Shown here: one piece after another, positions 1-10,245 of the stretch
Numbering within the stretch: position 1 is the first letter of the stretch
Layout of the letters: the number at the start of each line of letters is the position of its first letter
NCBI GenBank assembly: GCA_031772625.1
Contig: CM062816.1
Coordinates: 826,876,556-826,940,555, forward strand
Reading direction: 5' to 3'
From: Pinus tabuliformis
Taxonomy: Eukaryota > Streptophyta > Pinopsida > Pinales > Pinaceae
Length of the DNA: 64,000 nucleotides
Program-made: the position numbers and the translations under genes
Notes under the pieces: generated by a model
Told to the model about the DNA's origin: nothing
The model's input: only the letters and a program-made list of their open reading frames with translations
Database searches by the model: none

Positions 1-87
1 AAATGTACATAGTAAAGAAACACATTTTACCTAACTCTACACTAGACCAAGTTATACTTAACTATTTCCTATGTGTCGGAATATCCT

Positions 88-349
88 AACATTCAATGGC
101 CGAGATTAAGTCTCTAATCAATGGCTAAGATTAAAACATGACTTGATCCGCCTTCTAGATCATTCTCACCAATATTTTGATTAATACCGATTAATATTTT
201 AATTTCCCTAAAAATATTAATTATTTTAATAAAATACAATCCTGGTAGAATTTCACCAAACGGTTTCTGGGTTCTTTAGAACTCATGTGCCTTAGCCTCT
301 CCACCAATCTTCAAAGCTAAATCACTTTCGATGCTACCAAAAACTAACA
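88..349 (-). repeat. truncated 3' LTR of copia-1
   Basis: About 260 bp match the last part of the LTR at 4553-4834, with one 20-bp deletion near 210. It ends at 349 in the same ACTAACA terminus as the right LTR. The first 87 bases of the window do not match the LTR, so the copy is truncated or rearranged there. Confidence 0.8.
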
Positions 350-638
350 CTTCCTCTTAGCGAGGAAAGTGCTCTAGCAACAATGTCCACCTACATGCTG
401 CTCTGTTTCTGAAGCACCTCCTTTCTGCACTATTGTTGCCATCAACACTGTGTTGTTGTTGTTACTGTACCACTGCCCATGACACTACCACTTCCACTGC
501 TGGATTTGTACTACAACTCCCTCTCAAATGCTGTATCACTCTATTGAAAGGGATTTTCCAACATACCCATCTGTTCCCGAAATTGAACAAACTTTGCTCT
601 TCCTAAAACCTTGGTGAGTATGTCTGCCACCTGATTTC

Positions 639-1124
639 CTATGGGAGTGTACTCCCACTGTACTGGTCCACGTTCAACATCGTCTCTGATAAAGTGACAC
701 CGAATATCGATGTGGTTGGAGCATCATGAAAGGCTAGATTTTCAGAGAGCTTGATACAACTCTGGTTGTCACAGAAGATCCTTGTCACTTTCATCCTTCT
801 TCTGAATAGATTTACAAGCAATTTCCTAAGCCATATAGCTTCACATGTTGCTTTGCTAGCTGCCATGTACTCAACTTTAGCAGAGCTCAGAGCTACAAAC
901 TTCTGCTTCTTACTGCACCAAGAGGTCATCCCAGATCCAATACCCAAGCAATACCCAGTTGTACTTTTCCTGTCTACTGAACTTCCTACCCAATCTTCAT
1001 CAATGAATCCACTCAATTCGATATCATTTCCCTTGGTGTACCTTAATCCAAAATTGATTGTTCCCTGCACATATCTGAGAATGTGCTTTGCTGCTGCACA
1101 GTATGCCCTTTTTGGTTCCACCAT
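639..1124 (-). pseudogene. copia-1 RNase H
   Basis: A 161-codon open frame of the Ty1/copia RNase H domain, which removes the RNA strand during reverse transcription. Visible motifs are the DEDW block, the KSTTGYC block, the YMAAS segment with its catalytic Glu, and FCDNQSC with a catalytic Asp. After that block the frame runs into unrelated sequence (TTSIF onward), where the usual histidine-rich C-terminus should be, so the end is frameshifted. The 289 bases between this domain and the 3' LTR hold only decayed remnants. Confidence 0.85.
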
Positions 1125-1127
1125 GAA

Positions 1128-2040
1128 CTAACTAAGGGTGTTGACAGCAGAACACAAGTTTGCCCTGGTGTTGACCAGATACATAAGTGACCCAATGAGT
1201 TGTCTGTATAAGGTGGGGTCCACTTCCTTGTCTCCCGAAGCATCTATTTTCTTCCAATAGGTAATCATATGCGTAGCCACAGGTCGACAATCCTGCATTC
1301 TGAATCTTTTTAGAATTTCTAATGCATATCTTCCATGGCCAAGGAAGATCTCACCACCCTGCTGCCAAACTTCAAATCCTAGAAAGCAGTGCATTAGCCC
1401 CAAATCCTTCATATCAAACTCAATTTCCAGGTTCTTCTTACAATCCTCTATGAGTCTGCATGATCCTGTCAAAAATAGATCATCTACATACAATACCAGA
1501 ATTAACAGCTCACCTTCTACCAGCAGATAATAAATATTGGAATCGACATCGCTCTTGATGAATCCCAATTGTTGTAAGTAGTTGTCAATTCGACCATACT
1601 AAGCTCTAGGTGCTTGTTTTAGCCCATACAAGGCTTTCTTCAACCTACACACATGAGTTTTCTATTCATGTGTTTCGAAACCTTCTGGTTGTTCAATATA
1701 TACGTCTTCTTCTATCACCCCATTCAAGAATGGTGTCTTGACATCCATTTGGTGAATCTCCCATCCCATCTGAGCTGCAAGGAATATAATGGATCTGATA
1801 GAGGTATACCGAGCTACTGGGGCAAAGGTTTCCTCATAGTTTATTTCTTCCCTTTGTGCATATCCTTTTGTGACAAACCTAGCCTTGTACTTGTCTATGC
1901 TGCCATCTGCAGCATAACTTGATCGTGTAGATCCATCTCGAACCTACAATTGATCTGTTTTATGTTCTTGGTACAATTTCCCAGACATCATTTATCATGA
2001 TAGAATTGTACTCTTCTACCATAGCATCCACCCATACCTA
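1128..2040 (-). pseudogene. copia-1 reverse transcriptase (frameshifted)
   Basis: The C-terminal half is open from 1568 to 1128. It contains the catalytic YVDD box, the DMKDLG block and the LIGSLMYL block that joins RT to RNase H. The N-terminal half (1569-2040) is recognisable on the same strand by the ETFAPVAR and QMDV-type blocks, but only in broken frames. It would have copied the element RNA into cDNA inside the virus-like particle. It cannot be translated as one protein. Confidence 0.85.
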
Positions 2041-2346
2041 GTGTTGTACGGCTTCTTGAAAACTAGAGAGTTCTTCGACCTGAGCTACCAATGCTTGGTA
2101 CCTATCTGGTTGCCTACGCTGCCTTTTCTCGGCTCTAGGAGCTCCAATAAATTCCTCTGCATCCCTCAGAGTCTGTCATACTTCTCAGCTAGTTCTTCCA
2201 CTAGTGGTGGGAGGTTCCATCTGTTCCTCTTCCTGTTGTTGTACCTGTTGTGACACTCCTGGCTCCTCTTCTCTTGAGGAGATGCTAGTACTGGTTACCG
2301 TGCTTGAACCAGACACTTGTCTTCCTGCCAGATCTGATCCCTGTTG

Positions 2347-2637
2347 CTAGACTAGAGGAGCATCCTCATCTTGTTCTTCAAACGGCATCTCACGAGATTT
2401 CTTGAAGGCTCTATCTTCCATGAACATTGCATCCCGCCTTACTACAATCTTCCTACTGCTCAGAATGTAGATCTGATACGCCTTTGAAGTCTTGTTGTAA
2501 CCTACTAGATACCCAACGTTGGCAGTCTGCTCTAACTTACTCTGCTTCTCTTCTGGAATATGGCAATAAGCTACACTTCTGAATATCCTAAGGTGACTTA
2601 CTTCTGGCTTTTGTCCCATGAAAACTACCTCTAACAT
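2347..2637 (-). pseudogene. copia-1 integrase C-terminal region
   Basis: A 96-codon frame with the signature that follows the copia integrase core: GQKPEVSHLRIF, then a GYLVGY block and the SSRKIVVRRD block. It ends in an acidic linker before the RT. The original frame is lost between 2637 and 2725. Confidence 0.8.
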
Positions 2638-2724
2638 CTTCTTTCCTAAAGCCCTGCGAGGAGTCTTGTTTTGAATGTGTATAGTCGTGTTGCATGCTTC
2701 TACCCATAAAAACTTGGGTAGATT

Positions 2725-3060
2725 CTAACCATATAACATCGCCTTTGTTGCCCAAACAATAGTTAAGTTCTTCCTTTCTACAACTCCATTCTGTTCTGGA
2801 TTATAGGATATTGTCCATTCTCTTTGGATCCCTTCTCTTGCACAAAAATCAGTGAAGTTCTTATCCGTGTATTCTCCACCATTGTCTGAGCGCAATATCT
2901 TGATCTTCTTTCCTGTCACGTTTTCCACTAGAGCCTTAAACTCTTTAAACCGATCAAAGACCTCATCCTTGGTTCTCAAAAAATAGATCCAACTTTCCTT
3001 GGAATGGTCATCTATGAAGGTCACAAAATACTCAGCACCATTGATGGCCCTTCTAGACAT
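2725..3060 (-). pseudogene. copia-1 integrase catalytic core
   Basis: A 111-codon frame of the rve-type core: FIDDHSKESWIYF, LRSDNGGEY with the second catalytic Asp, and EQNGVVERKN with the catalytic Glu. The first catalytic Asp (the DICGP block) lies at about 3062-3078 but is thrown out of frame by a one-base deletion, so this copy could not make an active integrase. Confidence 0.85.
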
Positions 3061-3250
3061 CGGACCGCAAATGTCTGTGTATTAACCCCAATACACTCTT
3101 AGCTCTTTTGTTGCTTCTAGAATATGTTGCTTTGGCGTACTTGCCTAGCACGCAACCTTTGCATGTATCATCATGCTTGGTAGTAAGCACTGGAACCCCC
3201 GTAACAATTTCCTTAAGCATCTGTAACGCCCCATGATGTAAGTGTCTCAT
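3053..3250 (-). pseudogene. copia-1 GAG-pre-integrase zinc domain
   Basis: A short frame with the histidine pair in RHLHHGALQ and the cysteine pair in CKGCVLGK. This is the HHCC zinc-binding domain in front of the copia integrase core. It overlaps the core frame because of the one-base deletion described for the core. Confidence 0.8.
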
Positions 3251-3469
3251 CCTCCTATGCTATAGCTCGTTTAATTCTTTTTCTCCATCGACATTACTGC
3301 TTATCAATGCCATAGAAGACTCAAGTTGCAACCTATATAATTTGTTGCTTCGAGTTCCAATCTAGGCAAGAGACAGAAAACAAATTCATTCCCATACCTA
3401 GCACATGTAGTACATTCGTGGCCCGAAGACTATCTCCTGCTGCTGTATGGAATATAACGGTTCCTTTTC

Positions 3470-3733
3470 CTACTGGATGCATTTCATCCTGTTACCCATT
3501 GTGATTTGGAAGTTCATTTGTTCCTCCTGATAGCTCAAGAAATATTCTCGTTCTCCAGTCATATGAGTTGATGCCCCGCTATCAATGTACGAATCCTCGA
3601 CTGATGCAGAACTTGATAAGCAAGCAAACTCCTCTTCCAACCTGGAAGCTAATTCGGAAATACTATGATCCCTATTGTTCACCATGTCCTTTTTCTTTGC
3701 TTCCATCTTGCCTGAACCTTGCTCTGATACCAT
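3470..3733 (-). pseudogene. copia-1 protease ORF starting at the LTR/primer-site junction
   Basis: An 87-codon frame whose ATG is made of the last LTR base and the first two bases of the primer binding site. About 40 codons of linker, including ELASRLEEE, lead straight into the retropepsin active site YIDSGASTHMT and the NFQITMGNRMKC block. No gag domain or CCHC zinc knuckle precedes it, although copia gag is normally several hundred codons. The same layout is seen in copia-2. Whether this ATG was ever used is unknown. Confidence 0.75.
3721..3732 (-). other. primer binding site of copia-1 (initiator Met tRNA)
   Basis: On the minus strand this reads TGGTATCAGAGC, the standard complement of the 3' end of plant initiator Met tRNA. 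It directly abuts the 3' end of the 5' LTR (…TTTTCACA, complement of 3733 onward). It fixes the element's strand and LTR boundary. Confidence 0.95.
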
Positions 3734-4834
3734 GTGAAAATTTGCTGCAATAACTGATTTATTTCTCCTACTTATTTATAAGAAGTTATTCACCAATGCT
3801 TCAGCAAATATCAAAATAAATTTAATTGCAGACTTCACAAATTAGGAACTGAAAATTCAAAGGCAAGAGAACCATCATCATATGAACAATCACATTGACA
3901 CACTTGTTTTTGGACAATCTTCCCCGGAAAATCCCAATGTGGGAAAACCAGTGCAGTAGATCTGAGGATTCTTATTAATGGCAGTAAATATCTTAATACA
4001 ATTTGGATGCCCTAGAGAAAAAAGGCAATTCACTCAAAGAAGACAACTGAGAATTCTCTCACATTGATTCTGGAGATTTAGCTCTGTCCCCAGCCCACTG
4101 CACAGTCCCTGCGTGAGCCTACACAAGCTTTGCGTGATTTCTGCATGGAGGCTCCCTCTGACTGCGTCAACTTGGACTGTTGTTGCTTTTGCTGCTGAGA
4201 AATCGAGATTTCTCCTGCCAATCAACTACTGTGATTCCTGGAACTAAACTCTGTTCATCCCCAACACTTTTGCGTCAACCACCTCCAGATTCTGCTCTAA
4301 CCCGTTGCATCAATCTCCTTCAGCTGCTGCGCTGTCCATTCTTGGACCAGTGTTGGCTCTGTTATCCTGCTCTGCGTATTCACTGGAACTAGAAATCACT
4401 TCCTTCTAGTGCTACCTCTAATCCTCTCTGCTTTATCACTAGTTCAAATTCCTTATCAAACCCTGCCCTAGGAAAATCGAACTAATTGATCAACTCCCTG
4501 TATGTCTTCAAGTGAACCCCAAGACTCCATCTTATACTTTTCCTGTTGAGTCTTCAACGGCCGAGATTAAGTCTCTAATCAACAGCTAACATTAAAACAT
4601 GACTTGATCTACCTTCTAGATCATTCTCACCCATATTTTGATTAATACCCATTAATATTTTAATTTCCCTAAGTTTAGACTTAGGAACTCCATTAAAAAT
4701 ATTAATTATTTTAATACAATATAATCCGGGTGGAATTTCACCAAACAATTTCTAGGTTCTTTAGAACTCATGTGCCTTAGCCTCTCCACCAATTTTCAAG
4801 GCTAGAGCACTTCTGATGCTACCAAAAACTAACA
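3733..4834 (-). repeat. 5' LTR of copia-1
   Basis: An 1102-bp LTR. On the minus strand it starts TGTTAG (complement of …CTAACA at 4834) and ends …TTCACA at 3733. A likely TATA box (TATAAG on minus) lies at 4531-4536. It contains the GGTTTTCCC…CATTGGG motif found in most LTRs of this window. Its terminal sequences are clearly related to the LTRs of copia-2 and the solo LTR at 14710. Confidence 0.9.
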
Positions 4835-5311
4835 CCCCTATGATACCCCATGATGGTTGAGATATCCATAGGATGAGTGGTTCACCTTCTCCTATGGCAT
4901 ATAAGCAGGATGAGTAGTTCACCTTCTCTTGTCGATACATCCTACCCATGCAGTCTGGGACTCATGGGAAGTACCTCTCATCTGGCCAATGAGTAGGGAA
5001 ATGCGGATAGGGACCATAGTACTACCGATGGACGCATCGTGTACTACCACACTCCCTATGCTAGGATGTTTGATATTGATTTGGGATCAATGGAAACTGA
5101 TTTCGGGTCAGTAGAGAGCAGTATGATACACTCTCGGTTATTGGAGACTGATTTTGGGTTAGTGGAGAATGGTATGACAAATTCTCGATCATTTTTTCTT
5201 CATTATTTCTTCATGGTTCAACGAAATAGAGCAGAACAGAGCAGGGATGTCAGAGATTGTACAAATTGTCAGATGGTTTGGCAGGTGATTTCTCCCTAGT
5301 TGAAAGGGAGT
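4835..5311 (+). other. 3' end of an unidentified plus-strand retroelement, with polypurine tract
   Basis: No recognisable protein. The stretch ends in a purine run (TTGAAAGGGAG, about 5301-5311) directly before an LTR-like start TGTTAAATTTGG at 5312, the arrangement of a polypurine tract in front of a 3' LTR. It also holds imperfect direct repeats: a GGATGAG(T)GGTTCACCTTCT-type pair near 4872-4935, and an about 50-bp pair near 5101-5195. The rest of the element to the left was probably lost when copia-1 inserted or by deletion. Confidence 0.45.
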
Positions 5312-5593
5312 GTTAAATTTGGCAACTAGGGCCAAATTCCACCTTGGAAAGCTCATATGATGCAGCTGATATTTTTATTGGATTCCTCTTTCCGAGAAGT
5401 GTAGGATTGAGCTCAAGATCATCTCATTCTGACATGTATAAATGGAATTATAGTTAAAATTGGCTACTAGGGCCAAACTCCATGTGGGTCATCTTATTTA
5501 TGGTAGCTGATATTTTTCCTAGATTCCTCTTGTCGAGAGGTGTAGGATTGATCTAAAGATCATTCGATTCCGACAAGTATTTATGGAGATACG
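5312..5593 (+). repeat. LTR-start-like 140-bp unit in two tandem copies
   Basis: The copies start at 5312 and about 5453. They share ACTAGGGCCAAA, GCTGATATTTTT, TAGATTCCTCTT-type blocks and a GTGTAGGATTGA block. The first follows a polypurine tract, so the unit is probably the U3 start of an LTR that has been duplicated. Divergence between the copies is substantial, so the duplication is old. Confidence 0.55.
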
Positions 5594-5611
5594 AATTTAT
5601 TTGTATTTACT

Positions 5612-6356
5612 TGACAAATTGTCAAGGTTGACCAACAGCGAAATCTGTGGCACACATGCCCAGCAAATCAAATAAGTCATCTCACTCATTCTTCTCTCTC
5701 TCTCCATAGCTTTGGGTTACAGAAGGAGCAGCTCACACGTGGGAAGGAGGACGCAGTAGGGCAAGGAAGACGCAGAAGCTGCAGGTCATCTCTTTGACCT
5801 ACGTTGACCAAGTGTTGACCATTCAGGAGTACGATTTTGGTGTGGCTGCCTCTCCTAGGCAGGCCGCAAATTTTGGCATGCAAACCAAGGCAATATGACC
5901 TCTGGTTTGACCAGCGTTGACTGCCCTAGTTTGGGGCCGCAAGGTGACTTCAGTGAACAGCAATTTGACTATGTTTTTGGGGTTGTTTATGGGCTGCTTC
6001 TTCAAACTGTTCGACTAGATGACCGGTAAATTGACCAAGCATATTGGAGGTCAATTTCATCTTGTTTGACTAAGTTTGACTTTGCTGATTTGGGTTTGTT
6101 GCCGTTGATATAAAATTACAGACTTTTGATTTTGTACTATTTCTCTCTGTTGAACTATTGAAGATAAAAGAAGATTTGATCAAAGGGTTTCCCCGCATTG
6201 GGGTTTGTCCCTGGCTAGCCGCCACATCTTGTCTCTTGTCTTGGCTTGTTTTCTTCAATCATTTAATGTTCTATCAGCACTTTACTTAATGTATATGTGA
6301 TTGCTAATCAGTGGTTAATAAGAAGAAAAGAAGTAAATTTCTCTAAGCATAGAACA
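5612..6356. repeat. LTR-like repeat, copy A
   Basis: About 745 bp starting TGACAAATTGTCAAGG and ending AAGCATAGAACA. It is homologous to copy B immediately to the right, and its last 170 bp match, inverted, the repeat at 37299. It contains the GGTTTCCCC…ATTGGGGTTTG motif at about 6187-6207. Orientation is uncertain because both ends fit TG…CA. No coding sequence is present; short open frames here are chance. Confidence 0.5.
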
Positions 6357-6392
6357 TACCATAATTTAACAATTATGAATTTATTTCTTCTA

Positions 6393-7204
6393 TGGACAAA
6401 TTGTCAAGGTCGGCCAGCAATCTAATGTAGGCTCAAAAGCCCAAAAGACACGTCCCTTCACCCTCAACGTTGCATATAAATAGAAGGAGCATCTACCTCA
6501 TTTGGACATCAATCATCACACACATTTCTCTCTCTCTCCTCATCTAATTGGGTGTACAGATTTCTGGGCAGCCTCTCTCCTCCACACATGCGAAGGACAA
6601 GTTTGTAATTTTCTGTTTTCTGGGTTGACTAGCGTTGACTGGGCAGCAGTTGACATTGTTTGACTGCGTTTTTCCTTGGAGAAATTATGTTTGGGCAGGC
6701 CACATTTCTAGGCACAAAAATCGAGGCAATCTAACTTGTTTGGCAAGCGTTGACCGCAGGTTTGACTCTGCGTTGACCGAGTGACTGATATTTTCTGGAC
6801 TTTTGGGTTGATTTGGACTGTTGTTGGAGGGTTTGACTGAGCTGATTTGGAGATGTAATTCTGCTTATTTGACTAGCATCGACTTTTTGATTAGGGCATC
6901 CTATTGACTGCAGTTTCACTGGACAGATTTGACTGTGATTGGGCAAGTGAATTTTGTTTATTGTACTCTTTCTCTGTGCTGAACTTTTGAAGAATAATAA
7001 AAAGAATCGATCAAAGGGATTCCCCACATTGGGGTTTGTCTCTAGCATGAACCACATCTTGTGTCCTCTTGTCTTGGCTTGTCTTCTACTATTTTTATTT
7101 ATGTTCTATCTGCATTTACTGTCATGTTAATGTGATTGCTAATCTGGAAATTAATATTGGGCTAATAAGAAAAATTGAAGTAAATTGTTCTTATGCATAG
7201 AACA
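6393..7204. repeat. LTR-like repeat, copy B
   Basis: About 810 bp, homologous to copy A and in the same orientation, separated from it by only 36 bp. It starts TGGACAAATTGTCAAGG and ends GCATAGAACA. Both copies are followed by TACCAT, so the true boundary may be a few bases further out. The arrangement could be two LTRs whose interior was deleted, or a tandem duplication inside one long LTR that starts at 5312. Confidence 0.5.
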
Positions 7205-7891
7205 TACCATTGTTATCTAAAATTAACATAATAGAACAACCATATACGATTAATCTTTACATTAACAAAATCTTTTGAATACTTGAACTTGACTTGAATC
7301 GATGAATTTCTTCTTTCTAAGAAAAACTTCTATTAAGGACTTACAACCATAAATATAGAGATGAAAGCAAAGAGCAAGCAAGGAACTGAATTTCCCCTGA
7401 TCATTGAGAATACAAAACCCAACATTTTAGGGTGTGCCTGAGAAAGTAATATGATTCCATAGTTGACTAATAGCCTCTAGTTGACAAGTACCATAAGAAA
7501 ATGAAGATGAAAGCTGACGGGTACATACAATGGTGTGTTATATCCTCTTCCTCAATGCTACTAAAGCAGAAATAAATTCAACGTATTCTCAAAGCTTTAA
7601 AAATATTTCTCCGTTCATATAAGATGTATTTATATTTAACCAAAAAAAATAAAACTACCAAATGAAACCTCTAGACTAATTCCTACATCAAAATGAATGA
7701 TGCAAAAAGTGTCCAAACAAAAATGTACTACTTGGGGAAGCAATATCACAGTACACTAAAAGAGCTGCATTCACCCATGACTTTACTGCTCTGTGATTGA
7801 ATTCATAACTTCCAATCAGCCCATATGACAAATATACCATTGGGATAACTCCATTATGAATTCCACAAAATCCCAGGCCTAGTGTTTTTAC
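7205..7891. other. intronic or flanking sequence of the host gene, nothing recognised
   Basis: AT-rich unique-looking sequence with no domain, LTR terminus or repeat that I recognise. It lies downstream of the last visible host exon (minus strand), so it is probably intron. I searched the minus strand for a continuation of the KH protein (a 2H-phosphoesterase start) and saw none. Confidence 0.5.
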
Positions 7892-7944
7892 TATTGCAGA
7901 AATAAGTGCATGTTTCATTAACCAATATGGGATATCTTCAATTA
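7892..7944 (-). CDS. host gene exon: end of KH domain
   Basis: The acceptor is CTATAG at 7945-7950. The exon starts with two bases that complete the split codon left by the exon at 8096-8178, giving Val, and then reads IEDIPYWLMKHALISAI. This fits the last beta strand and C-terminal helix of a KH domain (V-V-I-E-x-I…A…I). The donor GTAAAA at 7890-7891 is my choice and is the weakest boundary of the five. The frame stays open well beyond it, but the sequence no longer resembles the family. Confidence 0.6.
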
Positions 7945-8095
7945 CTATAGAATAATTCCAAAGATGCATAATCAAAAGTCAAGCTTTCCTTATTGAGCAT
8001 AAGAAGACAAAAACAGTATTGCATTAAGAAACATTATTAAGAGGAATGTTCCATGCATACATAAATAAGTACCAAACTCGTCAAATTATACATAC

Positions 8096-8178
8096 CAACA
8101 GTAGTGGTCTTCTTTGGAGTCGAGACAAAGCAAAGTTTTACACCAGTCTTCTCTTCTATTTTCTTCTGTACATTCCCT
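8096..8178 (-). CDS. host gene exon: KH domain core
   Basis: An 83-base exon flanked by TTCAG on the acceptor side and GTATGT on the donor side. Joined to the preceding exon it reads GKGGNVQKKIEEKTGVKL and so on. This is the GXXG loop, the following helix and the next strand of a KH domain, the RNA- or ssDNA-contacting part. It ends in PKKTTTV with one overhanging base. The phase matches both neighbours. Introns on both sides are short (124 and 151 bp), typical of an ordinary plant gene. Confidence 0.85.
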
Positions 8179-8302
8179 CTGAACCAAAAGAGAGGCAATC
8201 ATATAAGATTTCAAGACTTGACCATGCAAATCACCAAAGACTTCTAGGATACATTAAACTATAGACAATGTACAAAAGCTAAAAGAAATGATGCCAATAT
8301 AC

Positions 8303-8340
8303 CCTTTTCCTTTAACAAAACGTAACAAAGAATCGTCAAC
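8303..8340 (-). CDS. host gene exon: start of KH domain
   Basis: A 38-base exon between TATTTGCAG (acceptor) and GTATAT (donor). It reads VDDSLLRFVKGK and two bases of a Gly codon. Joined to the 20.6-kb exon it gives SANVEVDDSLLRFVKGKGG, which closely resembles the VEVD.SL.RF..GKGG entry to the KH domain as I remember it from plant ASCC1-like proteins. The phase-0 junction to the upstream exon spans a 12.3-kb intron filled with copia-2, a solo LTR and a hAT-like element. Confidence 0.8.
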
Positions 8341-8864
8341 CTGCAAATAACAATGACAATGTCGTCAGAATTCACTGTGATAACTATTTTGTCTTTGGTA
8401 AATGAAAACAATATTGTGTGTCCCCGTGAATCCATGATGAGAAATAGCAAAAGGCAAGAAAGGACCTTCTGGCAACAAGATTGGCCAAAATCCAAGACGG
8501 CAAAAGAATTGCAAGGGACATCTATAGGAAATAGAAGACTAATGAGGAAATGCCAAGAAAACCAAAAGCAAAGGTAAATGGGAAGGATAATAGAAGAAAC
8601 TTCCATCAAAATATAAGATTCCATGTTAAATAAGGATATTTCCATAGAGTAATAATTCACTAATAGGAAACTACAAGAAATGGGAAGGGAACAAGAAAGG
8701 AAACTTCCATTGAAAAATAAGACTCATAAAAATAAATAACTCTTAGAATAGCAATAAATAGATGCCACCCAAATGCATGTGCATGGATCCCAATGCAAGA
8801 CACCAACTTATAGTTGTCAGTGTAACCATTTTACAAATCATTTGCTAGCTTTCTAATACCCAAC

Positions 8865-9797
8865 TGTGAAAAATCTATCACTGCAGCAACTGATTTATTT
8901 TTCCTACTTATTCCACAGTAAGTTATTTATGAAATTACTTCAATAAACATTAAAATAAATACTGCTGCAGATATCACACCGTAATACAAAAACAAACATA
9001 TGCACAAGCATTAACACATTGAAACAAATATTTTGGACAACAGTCCCCGAAAAAACCCAATGTGGGAAAACCGGTGCAGCAAGGGTGGATTTTATTATTC
9101 CGCAATTCTTTTGTACAACAGTGTGCCAAACTGGCTTACCCACAGAGAAAAATAATTCTCCAGCACTTCTCTCAATCCCAGCGTCAGCCCGGTTGACATC
9201 TACGTGGCTCTCAAACCCTCTGCGTCAGCCTTGGGCCCCTCTGCATCACTCACGCAAGCCCGGCAAGTGACTGCGCAGTCTTCTGCTACCTCTGCGTCTG
9301 CCTGAAAGCCCTGCGTCTGCCTCTCTTGCCTCAACACTAATCTCCAGTGGTTGATCCCGCTTCTCTGCTCTGTACTTGCTGCCTCCTGATTGCTCACCAG
9401 ACCACTAGTTCAATTTCTCAGCTAACCTTACTCCAAAAATTGAACTGACTGGTCTCCCTCAGTGTGTTCTCCAAGTGACCCTCAAGCTTCCTCTTATACT
9501 TTTCTCGTTGACAAATTAACAGTCGAGATTAAGTCCCTAATCAATGGCTAAGATTAGATCTGGCTTGATCCATGACTTTAGGACCATTCTAACACAGTTT
9601 TATATTAATACACATTAATATTTTATTTTCCCCAAGTTTAGACTTAGGGACTCCATTAAAAATATTAATAATTTTAATATCTCCCAAACTGCTTAGACTC
9701 TGCCCAAACCATTTCTGGGTATTGGAGATCCCATGTGGTTTAGCCTCTCCACCAATTTTCGTGGCTAGAGCACATCTGATGCTACCCCAAATCAACA
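8865..9797 (-). repeat. 3' LTR of copia-2
   Basis: A 933-bp LTR. On the minus strand it begins TGTTGATTTGGGGTAGC and ends …TTTTTCACA. A TATA box (TATAAGAG on minus) lies at 9491-9498. It carries one copy of the 41-bp unit that is triplicated in the other LTR. Several GCGTCAG and GCGTCTG motifs lie at 9180-9310. Confidence 0.95.
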
Positions 9798-9808
9798 CTC
9801 CCTCTTAG
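9798..9808 (-). other. polypurine tract of copia-2
   Basis: On the minus strand the purine run AAGAGGGAG lies directly before the TGTTGA start of the 3' LTR. It is the expected primer for plus-strand DNA synthesis. Copia-1 has the equivalent tract at about 350-360. Confidence 0.8.
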
Positions 9809-10245
9809 CAAGGAATGTGCTCTAGTAATACTCCTTACTGAGTATCAACCTGATCATCCGACATCTGTCCCTGTGCTGATGTTAAGCCTCCCTGCCCAAC
9901 ATCCTCTACATTGTTGCATCCTGTACTGCTACCCATGGCTCTGCTACTACCACTACTGCATCTATACGACAACTTCCTCTGCATACGTGCTGTTGCTGGT
10001 CCTTTCTCCCAACACTGCATCCGCACTGCAATTCCCTCTGCATCCTTGCAATTATCACTTCCATTTCTGCTACTGAAACAAGTTCTTTACCATCCCCATC
10101 TTTTCCTTGAAGTAGTCAAATTTTGTCCTTCCAAGGGCCTTGGTGAAGATATCCACCAACTATTCTCCTGTAGGAGTGTAGCTCAACTGTACAGCTCCTT
10201 GTTGGACACAGTCCCTGACAAAGTGACATTGGCTATCAATATGCT
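9809..10245 (-). other. copia-2 segment between RNase H and polypurine tract
   Basis: Retroelement sequence with decayed remains of the RNase H C-terminus near 10080-10245, visible as minus-strand fragments in several frames. A rich CTGC/TGCTACTAC composition near 9880-10080 has no recognisable product. Open frames here on either strand are not supported as genes. Confidence 0.5.

Larger units (their letters stand above)
88..4834 (-). mobile_element. copia-1, decayed Ty1/copia retrotransposon
   Basis: A Ty1/copia element read on the minus strand. From right to left it has a 5' LTR (3733-4834), an initiator-Met primer site, then protease, GAG-pre-integrase, integrase, reverse transcriptase and RNase H fragments, and a truncated 3' LTR (about 88-349). 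The domain order protease-integrase-RT-RNase H is diagnostic of copia. Frameshifts and stops break every domain. There is almost no room for a gag gene between the primer site and the protease. The left LTR lacks its outer part, so no target duplication can be matched. The closest relative in the window is copia-2 at 8865-14364. Confidence 0.9.

Noticed and set aside
751..1131. 126-codon plus-strand open frame
   Set aside because: It is the antisense of the copia-1 RNase H domain, and the minus-strand reading explains the sequence. Similar antisense frames over copia-2 and copia-3 were rejected for the same reason.
7688..7891. Continuation of the last KH exon as open frame to 7688
   Set aside because: The frame stays open, but after SAIVK the residues no longer resemble KH or phosphoesterase sequence. 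I placed a donor at 7890-7891 instead, with low confidence.
8259..8660. 133-codon minus-strand hydrophobic open frame
   Set aside because: It runs across splice sites of the KH exon in another frame and its composition is that of AT-rich intron. No membrane-protein family is recognisable.
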